A stretch of 64,000 nt of DNA, from assembly GCA_949987565.1 (NCBI GenBank), contig OX465113.1, positions 8,612,270-8,676,269 of the forward strand, given 5' to 3'. How positions within the stretch are numbered: position 1 is the first letter of the stretch; every line of letters starts with the position of its first letter. Origin of the DNA: Luidia sarsii. Taxonomy: Eukaryota; Echinodermata; Asteroidea; Paxillosida; Luidiidae. Shown in pieces: positions 39,201 to 49,016 of this stretch. The notes below the pieces were generated by a model, which made no database searches, was not told the origin of the DNA, and worked only from the letters and a program-made list of their open reading frames with translations. The position numbers were made by a program, and so were the translations under genes.

Positions 39201-42200
39201 AAAACCACCTTATCATCCATTATTCATTATTCAGTCCCCTATAGTTTCTCATCCAACCCCGTCCCTTGTTCAACATTTGATAATTTAACTATAATTAATT
39301 AATTGCATATTCAGTGAATGATAGAAACAAGTCCTTTTTAGGTATTCCCCCATTCCAATCTGGTCCCCATTATTCTTGTATAAAAGAAAGGTCCCCATCC
39401 CCTTCCAAGTAAGAATTCTTCTCTTCACCTCCTCCTGCTGATGGCCAACCCTTTGAGTTAGATCCTTGTGATCTAGTCTCCTGTGACTCCTGCATTCAAC
39501 TTAGTCCGGTTTTGAATAAAACCCCCATCAACCAAATCTTGGTGTTCGGAGTCTCTCCTTTTTCTTATTTGTGGTGCTTGGTCTCGGACTACCGCCCAAG
39601 TAACACTGACCAACCTATAAAGGCCGAGAGTCCTAGCGTCCTCGTCCCAAGCCAAGATTAAGTGTTACACTAGCAGGACCTTTCTGAAGTGTGGACCTTT
39701 CTGTTCTACATTTTGAGAAAGGTCCTGTTAGGATTTTAACATCAAGCTATCTAAATCATAACATGATGTTTGCATCAAGGAGAATGTAATTCAATGAGGG
39801 TTTGCCCTGATCGACGTATATAAGCACTAAGTGCTCAGTGCTTTGCCCGATGCCTGATGAAAAAATACCAGGCAGGATTTGAACCCACGACTCCCGCTTT
39901 CTAGTGCATACATCTTAAACACTTGACCACTGAGCTGGTCAAGGTCGTGTGGCGGATTCGTATAATGTATAGCAGCGGGTAGCATGTTGCATCAAAGATA
40001 TAACATATTTGCATCAAGGAGAATGTAATTCAGTTTGCCCTGTTCGACATATAAGTACTGAGTTCTCAGTGCTTTGTCTGATGCCTGATGAAAAAAAAAA
40101 TCATCATGTAATTAATATTTATGATGCAACGCGGTAGATACTGGAAATCATGAGTGATTTAATGTTTTAAGATTTTTTGGCAGTCAAGATTTTGTGAGCA
40201 ACATATTCAAATGCAAGTTATACTTATCGAAGACATTTAGAGATTCAAACAAGATAACCAATTGTCCTCTGAATGCAAGTATACTTGTAGTAATAGATTT
40301 GCTGAATTCTGTTATTCCAAGATTTGTAGGAAATTTAAATCTGTGAACTGAATACAGTACATTGACATTACTGCTAATGAAACAGGTATATGATAGGTCC
40401 TCATATTTTTGAATCAAACTTTTTATGACTTTGAAAAATGGCAAAGAAAACTTTGACGAAAAGAAAAAAGAAAAGAAAACCAATGACCATATATATCTCT
40501 GACAGGAGTTACGGCCACTTTTTCCATAATTGTCCCAAGGTTGAAGGTTCCCTGTCATTTTTTTCCATTGATTTCTTTGACGTAATTTGAAAAAGCTGCA
40601 TCCACTTTGCGTGACCCCAGAGCTAATGTAGCCAGGTTTACAACAATTAGTTGTTTGCATCTTAACCACTTTGCGCCGGGACCTCCGAATCCGTAGAAAA
40701 AAACTTGCGCCCGCTGGCCGGTACCCCCGAACTCGGAGACCGCAGAATGCGTATCAGTTACAAACCCGGCAGCCCTAAACAATGGACCAGCTGGCTCTAT
40801 TCAATGTACCGGGCCCTGCGCTTGGTCTCCCCCGTTCACGGGGACAGAAACTTGCGGTTTCAGTGGCTCAATGGGGTTGAGCGAGGGTTGAGACAATAAC
40901 GGGTTTGCGGTCATGCTAAAATGCTTTACAGCCGTATTGCGATCGATTGGGTGTATTCTCAAGACAGTTGAGTGACAGGATGGAGGAATAGAGACAGTTT
41001 AGTCATTCAATGAATTAGCATGTCAGTAGGCCACATACAATGGTGCTAATTCATTTTCAGGCCACGTTGCATAATGACTTGAACAATATAATTGGCCTTG
41101 CATTTGTTGTAGTTCACCCAGTGTGAGCTACTCTCTTCATTGCTGCGCCTCGATCGTCTCTCCTGCGCTCTTCCTCGTATCACTATGGCCGATGTCTCGT
41201 CTGGATCCTCGGGTCTGAGCCAGTCTGACTCTGACTCCGACTGCGACATCAGTCTGGACTCTGACGGTTCAAGTTCGTCCCCTCCTCGAGCAAGAACCAC
41301 TGATGACAGCGATGTGCCGCTATCGGTAGTAGCTCAGCACCTGAAGGCCCGCGCTGGCCCTTCCTCCAACCCTGGCAACCTGGCCGGGCCAAGCTCTTTT
41401 TCGGCCGACCCGACGTTCCATTGGGACGAACACGATAGCTCGCCATTCAGATACGGCTTTTCCGGAAGAGGGGGTGCAATTGATCCGCGGCTCTCCCAAT
41501 ACTCCAACTACCGGGAACTTTTCGAGGTGTTCTTCGATGATGGATTGCTTGACATCCTCATCACCGAGACCAACCGGTTTGCACGGCAGCATCCCGCCAT
41601 GCAGTCCAACCACATGCGAGCGTGGACCAGCGTAACCACCCGTGAGATGCAGGCATTCCTGGCCCTGTGGTTCAGTGACTGGTATCGTGAGTGTCCCTAC
41701 TCTCCACGGCTACTGGTCTACCGATCCATTGATGAAAACGTCCCTGTTCTCATCGACCATGCTGCGGGACCGTTTCCTGGCGATCCTTCAGGCGTTACAT
41801 TTGAATGACAACGCTGCCAGGCCTGAAGATTGCCCTGACCGTTTGTACAAGCTGCGCCCTGTCATTGACCATCTGTTGGTTCGTTTCACCGAGGTGTACA
41901 CGCCAGAACAAGACATTTCCGTAGACGACTCCCTCTTCAAGTTTTACGGCCGTCTCCGTTTCCGGACGTACAATCCGCGCAAGAGTGCCCGCTTCGGAAT
42001 CAAGGCGTATTAGCTGTGCCAGAGCACCGGAAATGCAGCTGGCTACTGCTCCAAGTTCCGCATATACAACGGCGAGGACCGCGGAGCACTGCCGGCGTCG
42101 ACCACTGTGGTCCTTGATCTCGTCAGCGATGTCAAGGGGAAAGACTACAACCTCGCGCTCAACCGAGCCTTTAGTAGTCCGGACTTGTTCCGCCGCCTGC

Positions 42201-44371
42201 ATGCCGACAAGTTCAATGTTGTTGGCACCGTTATGCCATGCAGGCGCGACATGCCCACGAGTCTTCGGACTGTCCGTCTCAAGCCAGGAGAAATTGCCTA
42301 TCGGTCGGCAGGCATTGGGCAGAACGGCTCCCTCCTTGCTCTCGTCTGGAAGGACAAGAAGGACATTCGTTTGTTGTCCACCATGGATACGCCGGAACTC
42401 CGTCCATCCGGTAAGAGGGACCGCGCCGGCAACGAGCGGGTGAAGCCCGCGTGTGTCCTCGCCTACAACAGGCTGATGGGCGGCGTTGACCGGAGCGACC
42501 AGCTAGCTGCAAACCATCAATCAGCCCGGAAGTCCATGAAATGGTACAAGAAACTGTTTTTCTATATGATGGACTTGACGCTGGTAAACAGCTACGCCGT
42601 CTCTCTTGCTCTCGGTCGTCGAGGGTCCTTCCTTGACTTCCGCAGAGAACTGGCACGGGAGCTCCTGTTTGACGAGCCCCTTCCGCAATATGGCATCCGC
42701 CGCAAGCTACCAGCGGCATCGGTCGAGCAGGTTGGCCATCACTTCCCCCGGTCCTTGGAGCGGACACACTACGGCGATTTCCGCTACCGGTACTGCGTCA
42801 ATTGCTCAGTCCAGGGCAAGCAGAAGAAGACGCACTTTGAGTGCGACACCTGCCTTCAACCTTAGTGCGTTGATCCTTGCTTCCGTGAGCACCACGCTCC
42901 ATAGAGAAATAAAATATGAAAAAAAGATACCTCTGACACCTGAACAATCCTGTCTCGTGTTGTCATTATTCCTCCATTATTCACTCAATACTAACTTTTA
43001 TAGTAAAATGGGTTGTTTTGAACGGGCTCCACACTTTAGTAAAAGATCAATATTGAGCCATTTATACAATATAAAGATAAGTCCATTTATACAATATAAA
43101 AATCAGCCCCTTTATTACTAGAATCAAGCTCGTTCCCAAGAGCGTGCTGCCCCGGTCAGTCCGCACCCCACTGTCTCCCGGCGATAAGGGAGCAGCGAGC
43201 GGTTGGTAGAGGGCTTACGGACACCCGCTGACCGAAGCGAGTCAACCGCATTCCACAGATGGTCACACCATGGTCACACATACCGACACTACCCATACAT
43301 TGTCTCAGCCCTCGCCCACCGGGATCATTTACGAAACCAACCCAGCGCCCCGACCGCAATCGTCCTGCCAGGCCCTGACCGACTACACTCAAGATTGGCC
43401 CCATTGGAGTGCAGGCATTTTTTGTGGTCAAGCACTGTACGCACACACGTACACACGTTATCCAGACACGCTCCACTGGCAGCGAACAAAGGACACTAAT
43501 CCTGGTGGAATAAAGGGGGCTCAAAAGCCACACAATGTCTCGGATTGTGCCTTGTTCGAAAGACAACAAATTGTAGCATCCGTTGCACGATTTATATTAT
43601 CGTACATGATTTGTATCAATTTTTTATTGAATTTTGAAAATGATACATAACCCAAAATGCCCCGGACAGCGGTCACAACCCCATATATGTGGCCCCGGCA
43701 CGAAGTGGTTAATGGCAACAAGCCCATGAGCCCTGGCCATACATGTACTGTATATGGCAGTTAATGGTGAAATGCTTCTGACTTGTGTCTCCACCCAGGC
43801 AAAGACTACATGTAGTTGACTGTTTGGGAAGGCTGTCACCTAAGGGCTGTATAGCTGAGGTGGTAGTGCTGGTACAAAAACCCAGAGGTCTTTGGTTCAA
43901 GTCCTGGTTCAGTCAAAGCTTTCTTTGCCATATTTTTGTTTATTTGTTTGACTTAATACCTTTTATGTTCAAGTCAATTGAGTTAATGTAACCATTTTTA
44001 GATATGCATGAATATGTACATGTACATCGCTTGCAAATGCCCTGTGAATTTCCACACTGCAGGTGACAGCTTACCAGACCATTAACTTTTTACATGTTTT
44101 TCTTTCACAGTTCTGGCTGTCTATGTTTGGAGCTGCCACTCTAAGTATTACCAGCATCACAGTCAGTCCCCCGCCCCGTTACCCAGATCTCTTTACTGTC
44201 TTGGTCTCTCTGTACTCCTGTGCCCACTTCCTGCTATTCCTTGTCACCTTCCATGTCTTGCAGCTGACCACCCCAGTGGTGGAGCAAGCGAGCAAGTCAA
44301 ATGATTACCAAGCAAGGCAGAGTACCAGGAAGAAATCTAAGCCAAAGAGGAAAGCCAACAAAGTTGATTAA
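24243..44371 (+). CDS. ALG6: Dolichyl pyrophosphate Man9GlcNAc2 alpha-1,3-glucosyltransferase, complete
   Basis: This ER membrane enzyme transfers the first glucose from dolichyl-P-glucose to Man9GlcNAc2-PP-dolichol in N-glycan precursor synthesis. Twelve exons: 24243-24333, 25764-25848, 26977-27066, 29143-29231, 29672-29822, 32531-32695, 34131-34293, 35786-35971, 36781-36851, 37497-37565, 38867-38984 and 44111-44371. They give 512 aa, close to the roughly 507 aa I recall for human. All phases fit. The N-terminal membrane segment is followed by GDYEAQRHW (residues 39-47) and [13 protein letters not shown] (71-83); D74 is the probable catalytic aspartate of this GT-C family. Later blocks are [52 protein letters not shown] and QVHEKSILL. 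The tail is lysine/arginine rich. The TAA stop is part of a transposon target site (44368-44371). Exon 5 uses a weaker GTATCC donor. Confidence 0.96.
24737..24815 (+). repeat. Dispersed core repeat with GGATCGAAACGTC
   Basis: The copy reads GCCTTTGAAAAAGGTCCTGC, then a short CAAGTA expansion, then GCTAGGATCGAAACGTCAGG and CCCACTAAATTTTAAG. The expansion sits in the loop of the predicted small hairpin, as if length is tolerated only there. Confidence 0.7.
25075..25207. repeat. Short hairpin element in ALG6 intron 1
   Basis: A 33-bp perfect inverted repeat (25075-25107 against 25175-25207; TAGTCCGAGTAACTTGGACC at the outer end) encloses A/T-rich arms that also pair (ATCGAATTTTGAAA). The whole unit can fold into one long hairpin. 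Its end sequence is shared with 23310-23360. Confidence 0.8.
25294..25348 (+). repeat. Dispersed core repeat copy
   Basis: GCCTTTGAGAAAGGTCTTGC, TAGGATCGAAACATCAGGCC and CACTAAATTTTGAG match the family seen at 37701-37756 with two changes. Confidence 0.75.
25495..25640 (-). repeat. tRNA-derived SINE copy
   Basis: The minus strand shows a degenerate A-box half and a GGGTTCAAATCCC B-box. The copy lies in ALG6 intron 1. Confidence 0.55.
26040..26870. repeat. (GATGGT)n satellite in ALG6 intron 2
   Basis: Hexamer GATGGT repeats are interrupted regularly by GATAGAGATGGT and GATGATGACGATGGT blocks, which suggests a longer repeat unit of roughly 70-80 bp. The array keeps open frames on both strands (ITITIT, SPSPSP and MVMV style). 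These are artefacts of the repeat; the flanking ALG6 exons show that it is intronic. Confidence 0.97.
27395..27490 (+). repeat. Second tRNA-like repeat
   Basis: GTAGCCTGCTGCCCCACATC and GATTGTAGGTTCAAATCCAG resemble A-box and B-box halves of a tRNA-related promoter. It differs from the main SINE family. Confidence 0.4.
27931..28836. mobile_element. Non-autonomous piggyBac-type element in ALG6 intron 3
   Basis: The element is flanked by TTAA on both sides (27931-27934 and 28833-28836). It has terminal inverted repeats starting CCACTTCGCGCCGGG at the left and the exact complement at the right. TTAA target duplication is the hallmark of the piggyBac superfamily. The body is 898 bp with no transposase. 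The right subterminal part carries a CTCCGGATTCGGAG palindrome. The internal sequence beginning near 28000 (TAAGGGTATACTATGGGTAC...) is shared with the element at 44368-45068, so both belong to one family. Confidence 0.85.
29505..29554 (-). repeat. Dispersed core repeat copy
   Basis: The reverse complement shows CTTTGAGAAATGTTCTACTG, GGATCGAAACATCAGGC; it belongs to the same family as 37701-37756. Confidence 0.65.
29935..32185. repeat. Older composite repeat filling ALG6 intron 5
   Basis: An A-rich start (29940-29970) is followed by a B-box-like minus-strand sequence (GGTTCCGAGTTCGAATCCCG). Repeated GACGTCACG motifs are found at about 30214, 30378 and 31944, and the unit ends in GAAGAAGAAG and a GCTTTTCCGCTACGCGGCGG hairpin at about 32155-32180. 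A younger element (30415-31828) splits it. Confidence 0.5.
30415..31828. mobile_element. hAT-like non-autonomous element nested in an older repeat
   Basis: The ends are inverted AGGGCAGGAA and its complement. The 8-bp flanks GTATACAC (30407-30414) and GGATACAC (31829-31836) match at 7 of 8 positions, as expected for hAT insertion. Subterminal repeats of GGGCACGGCAAT and GGCAATTGCCGTCGTGCC type occur at both ends. The body has a TACATGTAC microsatellite (31430-31510) and no transposase. Confidence 0.65.
32898..34031. mobile_element. hAT-like non-autonomous element in ALG6 intron 6
   Basis: Ends AAGGTTGTGCCGGTTTT and its complement are followed inward by CGGTATACCG-type subterminal motifs. TCGCCAT lies just outside both ends (32891-32897 and 34032-34038). 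The combination suggests a hAT-like element, but the 3-nt offset between the ends leaves the exact boundary open. No transposase is seen. Confidence 0.55.
34434..34975. repeat. Inverted pair of tRNA-derived SINEs (second family)
   Basis: The plus-strand copy has a perfect A box TGGTCCAGTGG (34792-34802) and a perfect B box GGTTCGAATCC (34836-34846). It is followed by GCCTGAAATA...TTTCAGGC and a tail ending near 34975. A minus-strand copy lies at 34434-34660, and a partial tail copy at 34680-34760. The arms pair over more than 150 bp. I saw no intact tRNA acceptor stem, so this is not a tRNA gene. Confidence 0.7.
36040..36280 (+). repeat. tRNA-derived SINE, main family
   Basis: The order is GGTGTGATCCCTGGAGATAT, GACTAGTTGACTATTTGGGA, a tRNA-like head with GAATAGCTCAGATGGTA and GGTCTCGGGGTAAAGTTCTGG, then TTTTCTTTGCCATTTTTC and a GTTCCCAGTCAG tail. 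A second partial copy of the first half follows at 36360-36530. Confidence 0.65.
37195..37370. repeat. Inverted SINE halves
   Basis: GGGATTTGAACCGGAGACCT (minus-strand B box) is followed about 70 bp later by GGTCTCGGGTTTAAGTCCCG in plus orientation and TTTCTTTGCCA. Two B-box halves of the main SINE family therefore face outward from a short centre. Confidence 0.6.
37701..37756 (+). repeat. Dispersed core repeat, best copy
   Basis: The sequence has GCCTTTGAGAAAGGTCCTGC, then TAGGATCGAAACGTCAGGCC, then CACTAAATTTTAAG. GGTCC and GGATC can pair around a TGCTA loop, and GAAAC follows the stem directly. At least 14 copies or fragments occur in this window on both strands. Confidence 0.8.
38151..38207 (-). 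repeat. Dispersed core repeat copy
   Basis: On the minus strand: CTTTGAGAAAAGTCCTGCTA, GGATTGAAACGTCAGGCCC, ACTAAATTTTGAGA. Confidence 0.75.
39765..40115 (-). repeat. Two tandem copies of the second SINE family
   Basis: A tail (TGTTTGCATCAAGGAGAATG, TTCAATGAGG) is followed by a minus-strand head with GGATTTGAACCCACG and CCACTGAGCTGGTCAAGG. Then a second tail copy follows. They match 34434-34975. Confidence 0.6.
40662..43712 (+). mobile_element. Full-length but decayed piggyBac transposon in ALG6 intron 11
   Basis: TTAA duplications lie at 40662-40665 and 43709-43712. The ends are CCACTTTGCGCCGGG and the complement of CCACTTCGTGCCGGG, differing at two positions. The 3043-bp body carries a transposase reading frame on the plus strand (41140-42865). 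Its base composition is clearly more GC rich than the surrounding intron. The termini match those of the two short elements at 27931-28836 and 44368-45068, so this element or a relative is the likely transposase source for them. It is inserted in sense orientation in the last intron of ALG6. Confidence 0.9.
41140..42865 (+). pseudogene. piggyBac-like transposase, inactivated (PGBD4-type)
   Basis: The protein similarity covers most of a piggyBac transposase of the DDE_Tnp_1_7 family. An acidic serine-rich N-terminus precedes the conserved core. The open frame starting at 41140 loses similarity near 41670-41680, where the conserved sequence continues in the +1 frame ([23 protein letters not shown]). 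That frame is broken by a TAG at 42011-42013 and continues open to 42865. The first catalytic aspartate is retained (SVDDS, codon 41934-41936) and the third is retained (GGVDRSDQ, 42488-42490). The second is asparagine (LNRAFSSP instead of the usual xDNxxTSP; codon 42161-42163). A cysteine-rich C-terminal domain is recognisable (YCVNC...CDTC) but ends early. The product is therefore inactive. Confidence 0.9.
43735..43965 (+). repeat. tRNA-derived SINE, main family
   Basis: GGCAGTTAATGGTGAAATGC, GTATAGCTGAGGTGGTAG, GGTCTTTGGTTCAAGTCCTG and TTTCTTTGCCAT appear in family order, right next to the piggyBac element in ALG6 intron 11. Confidence 0.65.
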
Positions 44372-45068
44372 CCACTTCGCGCCAGGCATTTTTCCAGCAC
44401 CCATGAACGCCATACGGGGGTTTTTGAACAATGCATTTATTTTTAATCTCGCTAAAACAATCGGAACAATTTTTCTGTGAAATAAATCAATAAGGGTATA
44501 CTATGGGTACAAGAGAGTAAAACCTGGCACAATTCGGACACCAGTTTGACTTTTGTCAACAGATTATCCGTTCGAAAAAGAGCCCATTGTGCGTCGTAGA
44601 TGGAGTGTAGTGAGACTTGTGTGTGTATTGTGTGTGTACGGTACTGACAGTCCCTGACCGCAGACTAGCCTCCACTCCAGGCAGTCAAATCTTTGAGTTG
44701 GTCGGCCCCAACCGAGCGTACAGATTGCGGCGAAGAATGTGGGGGAACTCCACTCCCTGACTGATGACCGTTGGGCTGTGTGACATGCCAACACAATGTC
44801 TTCCATGTCAGCGTGTTATCCCTCGATCATCCACAGTAAAAGTCCCACAATAGTGCAATTGTTGCCGCTAATCTGGCAATTCATGTGGTAACTTGCATCA
44901 AAATGAGTCTTTGTCATGATTCGTATTGATTTGTTCGAGGCTGAAAAGAGTCTTTGTTGAAAATGTGGACAATACTGTACATGTAGTGGTGCCCGGATTC
45001 GGAGGGCCCCATCGTATAGGAAAACCATCGGCACTCCGATTTCGGAGGTCCCGGCGCGAAGTGGTTAA
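44368..45068. mobile_element. piggyBac-family MITE inserted on the ALG6 stop codon
   Basis: TTAA duplications are at 44368-44371 and 45065-45068, with ends CCACTTCGCGCC(A/G)GG. The body is 693 bp without a coding region and shares its left half with the element at 27931-28836. The left TTAA contains the TAA stop codon of ALG6 (GTT GAT TAA), so the transcribed sequence right after the stop is transposon. An AATAAA at 44481-44486 lies inside the element. Confidence 0.88.
44481..44486 (+). promoter_or_regulatory. Possible ALG6 polyadenylation signal inside the MITE
   Basis: AATAAA occurs 110 bp after the ALG6 stop codon, within the transposon that now forms the proximal 3' UTR. It is the first canonical hexamer downstream of the stop. 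Use of the signal is inferred; a downstream hexamer in older flanking DNA could be used instead. Confidence 0.3.
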
Positions 45069-45890
45069 CAGCGATAATCCCAATGGTAGCTACTAATAGT
45101 AGGGCTCGAACCCACCTACTGTCACTCATGTCATTTGAAAGACACACAGAAAAAATAATTAATAGATAAACCAATCCACAATGCAGACTTCATTACTGAG
45201 ACAAATGATTTAATTGAATTTTCCCTTCAAATTCCTGTCTCTCAATGCCTTTATTACAGACCTTTGCTCTAGCATAGATTATGATCTTTGGACAACTAGT
45301 TCTTTAATGACTTCTAACATTTTGAAATATTGAGTAGTAATGAGTACACTGTAGAACTAAACACATGCAGGTTTGCTAGCTTATTTCACACTCAACAAAA
45401 TATAGGTGTCTAAAAAAGGATATTTGAAACACCTGACCTTCAAAATGCAACAGTTAGATCAATGCCAGTTGTGTCTGAATTGCCTTTAAAAATGCTTTTG
45501 CAAATGAACTCTTTATATGTACCTGTGCTATCTGACCTTTATGAGGCTATCATTGTCATTGAAGAATGATGTATTTTATCAAGTTGTCAGTACAGGAATT
45601 TTGATACATTTTTATTAAATTACCAAATTCGTGTACATGGATGCAACAAATGTTTCAAAAATACAACCATTTTTGATAAGATTAAAAATATAAAAATTTG
45701 TATCAAGTAAGGCATAATTTATTTTTTAGTGAATATGAATGCAAACTAAACTTAAATTTTGTTATCATTAAAAGCTTACCACTTAGTCAAATATGAAATG
45801 TTATCACAAATCACAATGTCCTTCACTAAAAACATTGAGCTTACCATGGGATGATTATGAAATACAGTACAATTAAGATTAAGAGTGAAG
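45069..45890. other. Intergenic stretch without recognised gene
   Basis: A/T-rich sequence between the MITE at the ALG6 stop codon and the 55-bp minisatellite. It contains the remaining original 3' flank of ALG6. I see no exon or structured repeat. Confidence 0.6.
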
Positions 45891-45949
45891 AGAAATGAAC
45901 TGGACATGATTCGAACCTGGTCCTTTGGTGTTATGTATAAGCATTTATA

Positions 45950-47320
45950 GGTATCCAAGTGCTAGATAGCTACATGTACAAATGTAGGTGTTAGAACACT
46001 GGGACCTTACATGTATAAGCATTAAATATCCAAGTGCTGGATAGCTAGGTGTTAGAACACTGGGACCTTATAAGCATCAGATATCCAAGCGTTGGATAGC
46101 TAGGTGTTAGAACACTGGGACATTATAACCATCAGATATCCAAGTGCTGGATAGCTAGGTGTTAGAACACTGGGACCTTATAAGCATTAGATATCCAAGT
46201 GCTGGATAGCTAGGTGTTTGAATACTGGGACCTTATAACCATTAGATATCCAAGTGCTGGATAGTTACATGTAGGTGTTGGAACACTGGGACCTTATAAG
46301 CATTAGATATCCAAGTGCTGGATAGTTACATGTAGGTGTTGGAACACTGGGACCTTATAAGCATTAGATATCCAAGTGCTGGATAGCTAGGTGTTAGAAC
46401 ACTGGGACCTTATAAGCATTAGATATCCAAGTGCTGGATAGCTAGGTGTTTGAATACTGGGACCTTATAACCATTAGATATCCAAGTGCTGGATAGCTAG
46501 GTGTTTGAATACTGGGACCAAGCATCAGATATCCAAGTGCTGGATAGCTAGGTGTTAGAACACTCGGACATTATAACCATCAGATATCCAAGTGCTGGAT
46601 AGCTAGGTGTTTGAATACTGGGACCTTATAAGCATTAGATATCCAAGTGCTGGATAGCTAGGTGTTAGAACACGGGGACCTTATAACCATTAGATATCCA
46701 AGTGCTGGATAGCTAGGTGTTAGAACACTGGGACCTTATAAGCATTAGATATCCAAGTGCTGGATAGTTACATGTAGGTGTTGGAACACTGGGACCTTAT
46801 AAGCATTAGATATCCAAGTGCTGGATAGCTAGGTGTTTGAATACTGGGACCAAGCATTAGATATCCAAGTGTTGGATAGCTAGGTATTAGAACACTGGGA
46901 CCTTACATATTATAGTAAGCATTAGATATCCAAGTGCTGGATAGTTACATGTAGGTGTTGGAACACTGGCACCTTATAAGCATCAGATATCCAAGTGCTG
47001 GATAGCTAGGTGTTAGAACACTGGGACATTATTACCATCAGATATCCAAGTGCTGGATAGCTAGGTGTTTGAATACTGGGACCAAGCATTAGATATCCAA
47101 GTGCTGGATAGCTAGGTATTAGAACACTGGGACCTTACATATTATAGTAAGCATTAGATATCCAAGTACTGGATAGTTATATGTATGTGTTGGGACACTG
47201 GGACCTTATAACCATCAGATATCCAAGTGCTGGATAGCTAGGTGTTTGAACACTGGGACCAAGCATCAGATATCCAAGTGCTGGATAGCTACATGTAGGT
47301 GTTTGAATACTGGGACCTTG
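45950..47320. repeat. 55-bp minisatellite, about 24 copies
   Basis: Units contain AGATATCCAAGTGCTGGATA, GCTAGGTGTTAGAACACTGG and GACCTTATAAGCATT. A variant with TTACATGTAGGTGTTGG adds 5 bp, and another lacks CTTATA. Variants alternate along the array. The first unit adjoins a minus-strand SINE B-box (GGACATGATTCGAACCTGG, about 45910), and CTGGATAGCTAGGTGTTAGA resembles the A-box half of that SINE. Confidence 0.95.
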
Positions 47321-47329
47321 AACCAGAGG

Positions 47330-49010
47330 CTCAGTTAATATCCCATTCCTTTCCAAAGTTATCTGCTCTTAAATGAATAAACAAATCATATCACTTGTTT
47401 TATTTCCTGTGTTTGTATGAAATTACTGAAAGTAAGAAATAAATTGTGCCTTCCATAGCCCCTCAAAAGCTGTGTAATTTTGTTTCCATGCATTTGTGCA
47501 ATTGTATGAATATTTGAAGCTTATTTTAAACATGCTATGGATTTATTTGCAATTTGGTCATCCCTTTTCTTCAAATAGCAAAGCAATGGTCTGATCCAAA
47601 TTGGCTAAAAAATACAAGAATACAACTCAACTGATAAGAGAGAAAATAGAGTTGGCCTCAGTTTGGAATATTTCATAGAATAGACGTATTACGCAAGACT
47701 TTTGTAGTCAAATTGCTTAGGATTTGGCAGCAATACACACCACAAATATCATAATTAGAACTTATTGGTAGCCATTTTGAATCTATCCAGGTAAGGATGC
47801 ACAACTAACTATGCTGGAGGCTTTACTGTAATAGAATACTGATATATCATCCCAAAAAGTCAACTCTCTTTGCCACGGGAGCGACGGTCGGAAGCATTTC
47901 ACCATATGCTGCATGTCTCCAGGGATCATGGCCCATTGTATCAGATGCAAACAAACAATTTGTCATAAACCCAACTTCAAATATCTAAGGATCATACAAA
48001 AGGAATGTAGCTTTTAGAAACTTTACTTCTCAACCTTAAGAACCTGAGAATCTATGAGATGCACTTAAAGATAAAGATAAACTTGGGACCCAAAACCTTT
48101 TAAAATTCTTCCAACCCTGTGACCCTCTGAAAAAAAAAATCACGATTGAAGATCCCTTGAATCCTTTTAATTGTACAAGGTAAACAAAATATTACGCTAA
48201 TGCCTGTTTGAACCACTTGATTTTATCTTCATCTGTAAAATTAAAATATAAAATACAATAATTTTGAAAAAGGTAAAGTAAACATTGATTGGAAAGGTAC
48301 TTGAAAAACCCAAAACCTATGGTTTTGCGTACCAGCTGCTCTTAACCATCTAGGATATCCAGTCCTAATTAGATATTGGCCTTCCCAATATAATACTCTA
48401 AAATATATTTACATTGATTAGACATGTTCAGTATATCTTTGGTCATTCTAGTAAGCAATTTGCACCAGTAACCATGCAGTAAGTATAATTGCGTCAGGAT
48501 TGGTCAACATCGATGCAACAGCTCATAGTTCAAAAACCCATTATGGTATTATTCCTTTATTCCACAATGTCAACTTCCAAAACTACATATGGGCTGTGCA
48601 CTCTTATGCACAATCAATGTTCTATCCTAGTCTAACTCACTTATTCTAAGTTAAATTCACTTCACTGGTCTTGTGACTATTACCCAATTCTTTGCAAATG
48701 TATTATTTAATTGAGTTCAGTCAAGTCTTGTTTACGGGTTTAACTCATCTTATGCACAGCATGTTTATGTCTTCTCTTTTGTTAATAGTTTACCTCAGAA
48801 TTAACTTTAAAAATCCATAGTCTACATAAATGAATACTAAAAGACAAAATGCCTCTAAATTATGTATTACTTGCACGGTTGGTGTTTGGTTTTGTTAGAT
48901 TTGAATAAAAACAAGACAGTGGTGTAGTATTTCGTGTGGAACACGGATTTAACCAGACGGATTAAACCAAGATTCAAGACCCAATTTAATGTTCGCTGAC
49001 TGTCCAATGC
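47330..49010. other. Intergenic stretch without recognised gene
   Basis: Mostly A/T-rich. Degenerate SINE pieces are visible near 47870-47960 (GGAAGCATTTCACCATATGC, CTCCAGGGATCATGG) and 48290-48400. No open frame with splice sites was found. Confidence 0.55.
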
Positions 49011-49016
49011 TTTATT
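49011..49016 (-). promoter_or_regulatory. Candidate polyadenylation signal of the Roco-type gene
   Basis: AATAAA on the minus strand lies about 420 nt beyond the predicted TAA stop at 49435. Position and motif fit a 3' end, but the choice is by proximity only. Confidence 0.25.

Noticed and set aside
41140..43121. Several long frames on both strands in the GC-rich block
   Set aside because: Only the frames matching piggyBac transposase carry conserved motifs; the others are shadows in GC-rich DNA.
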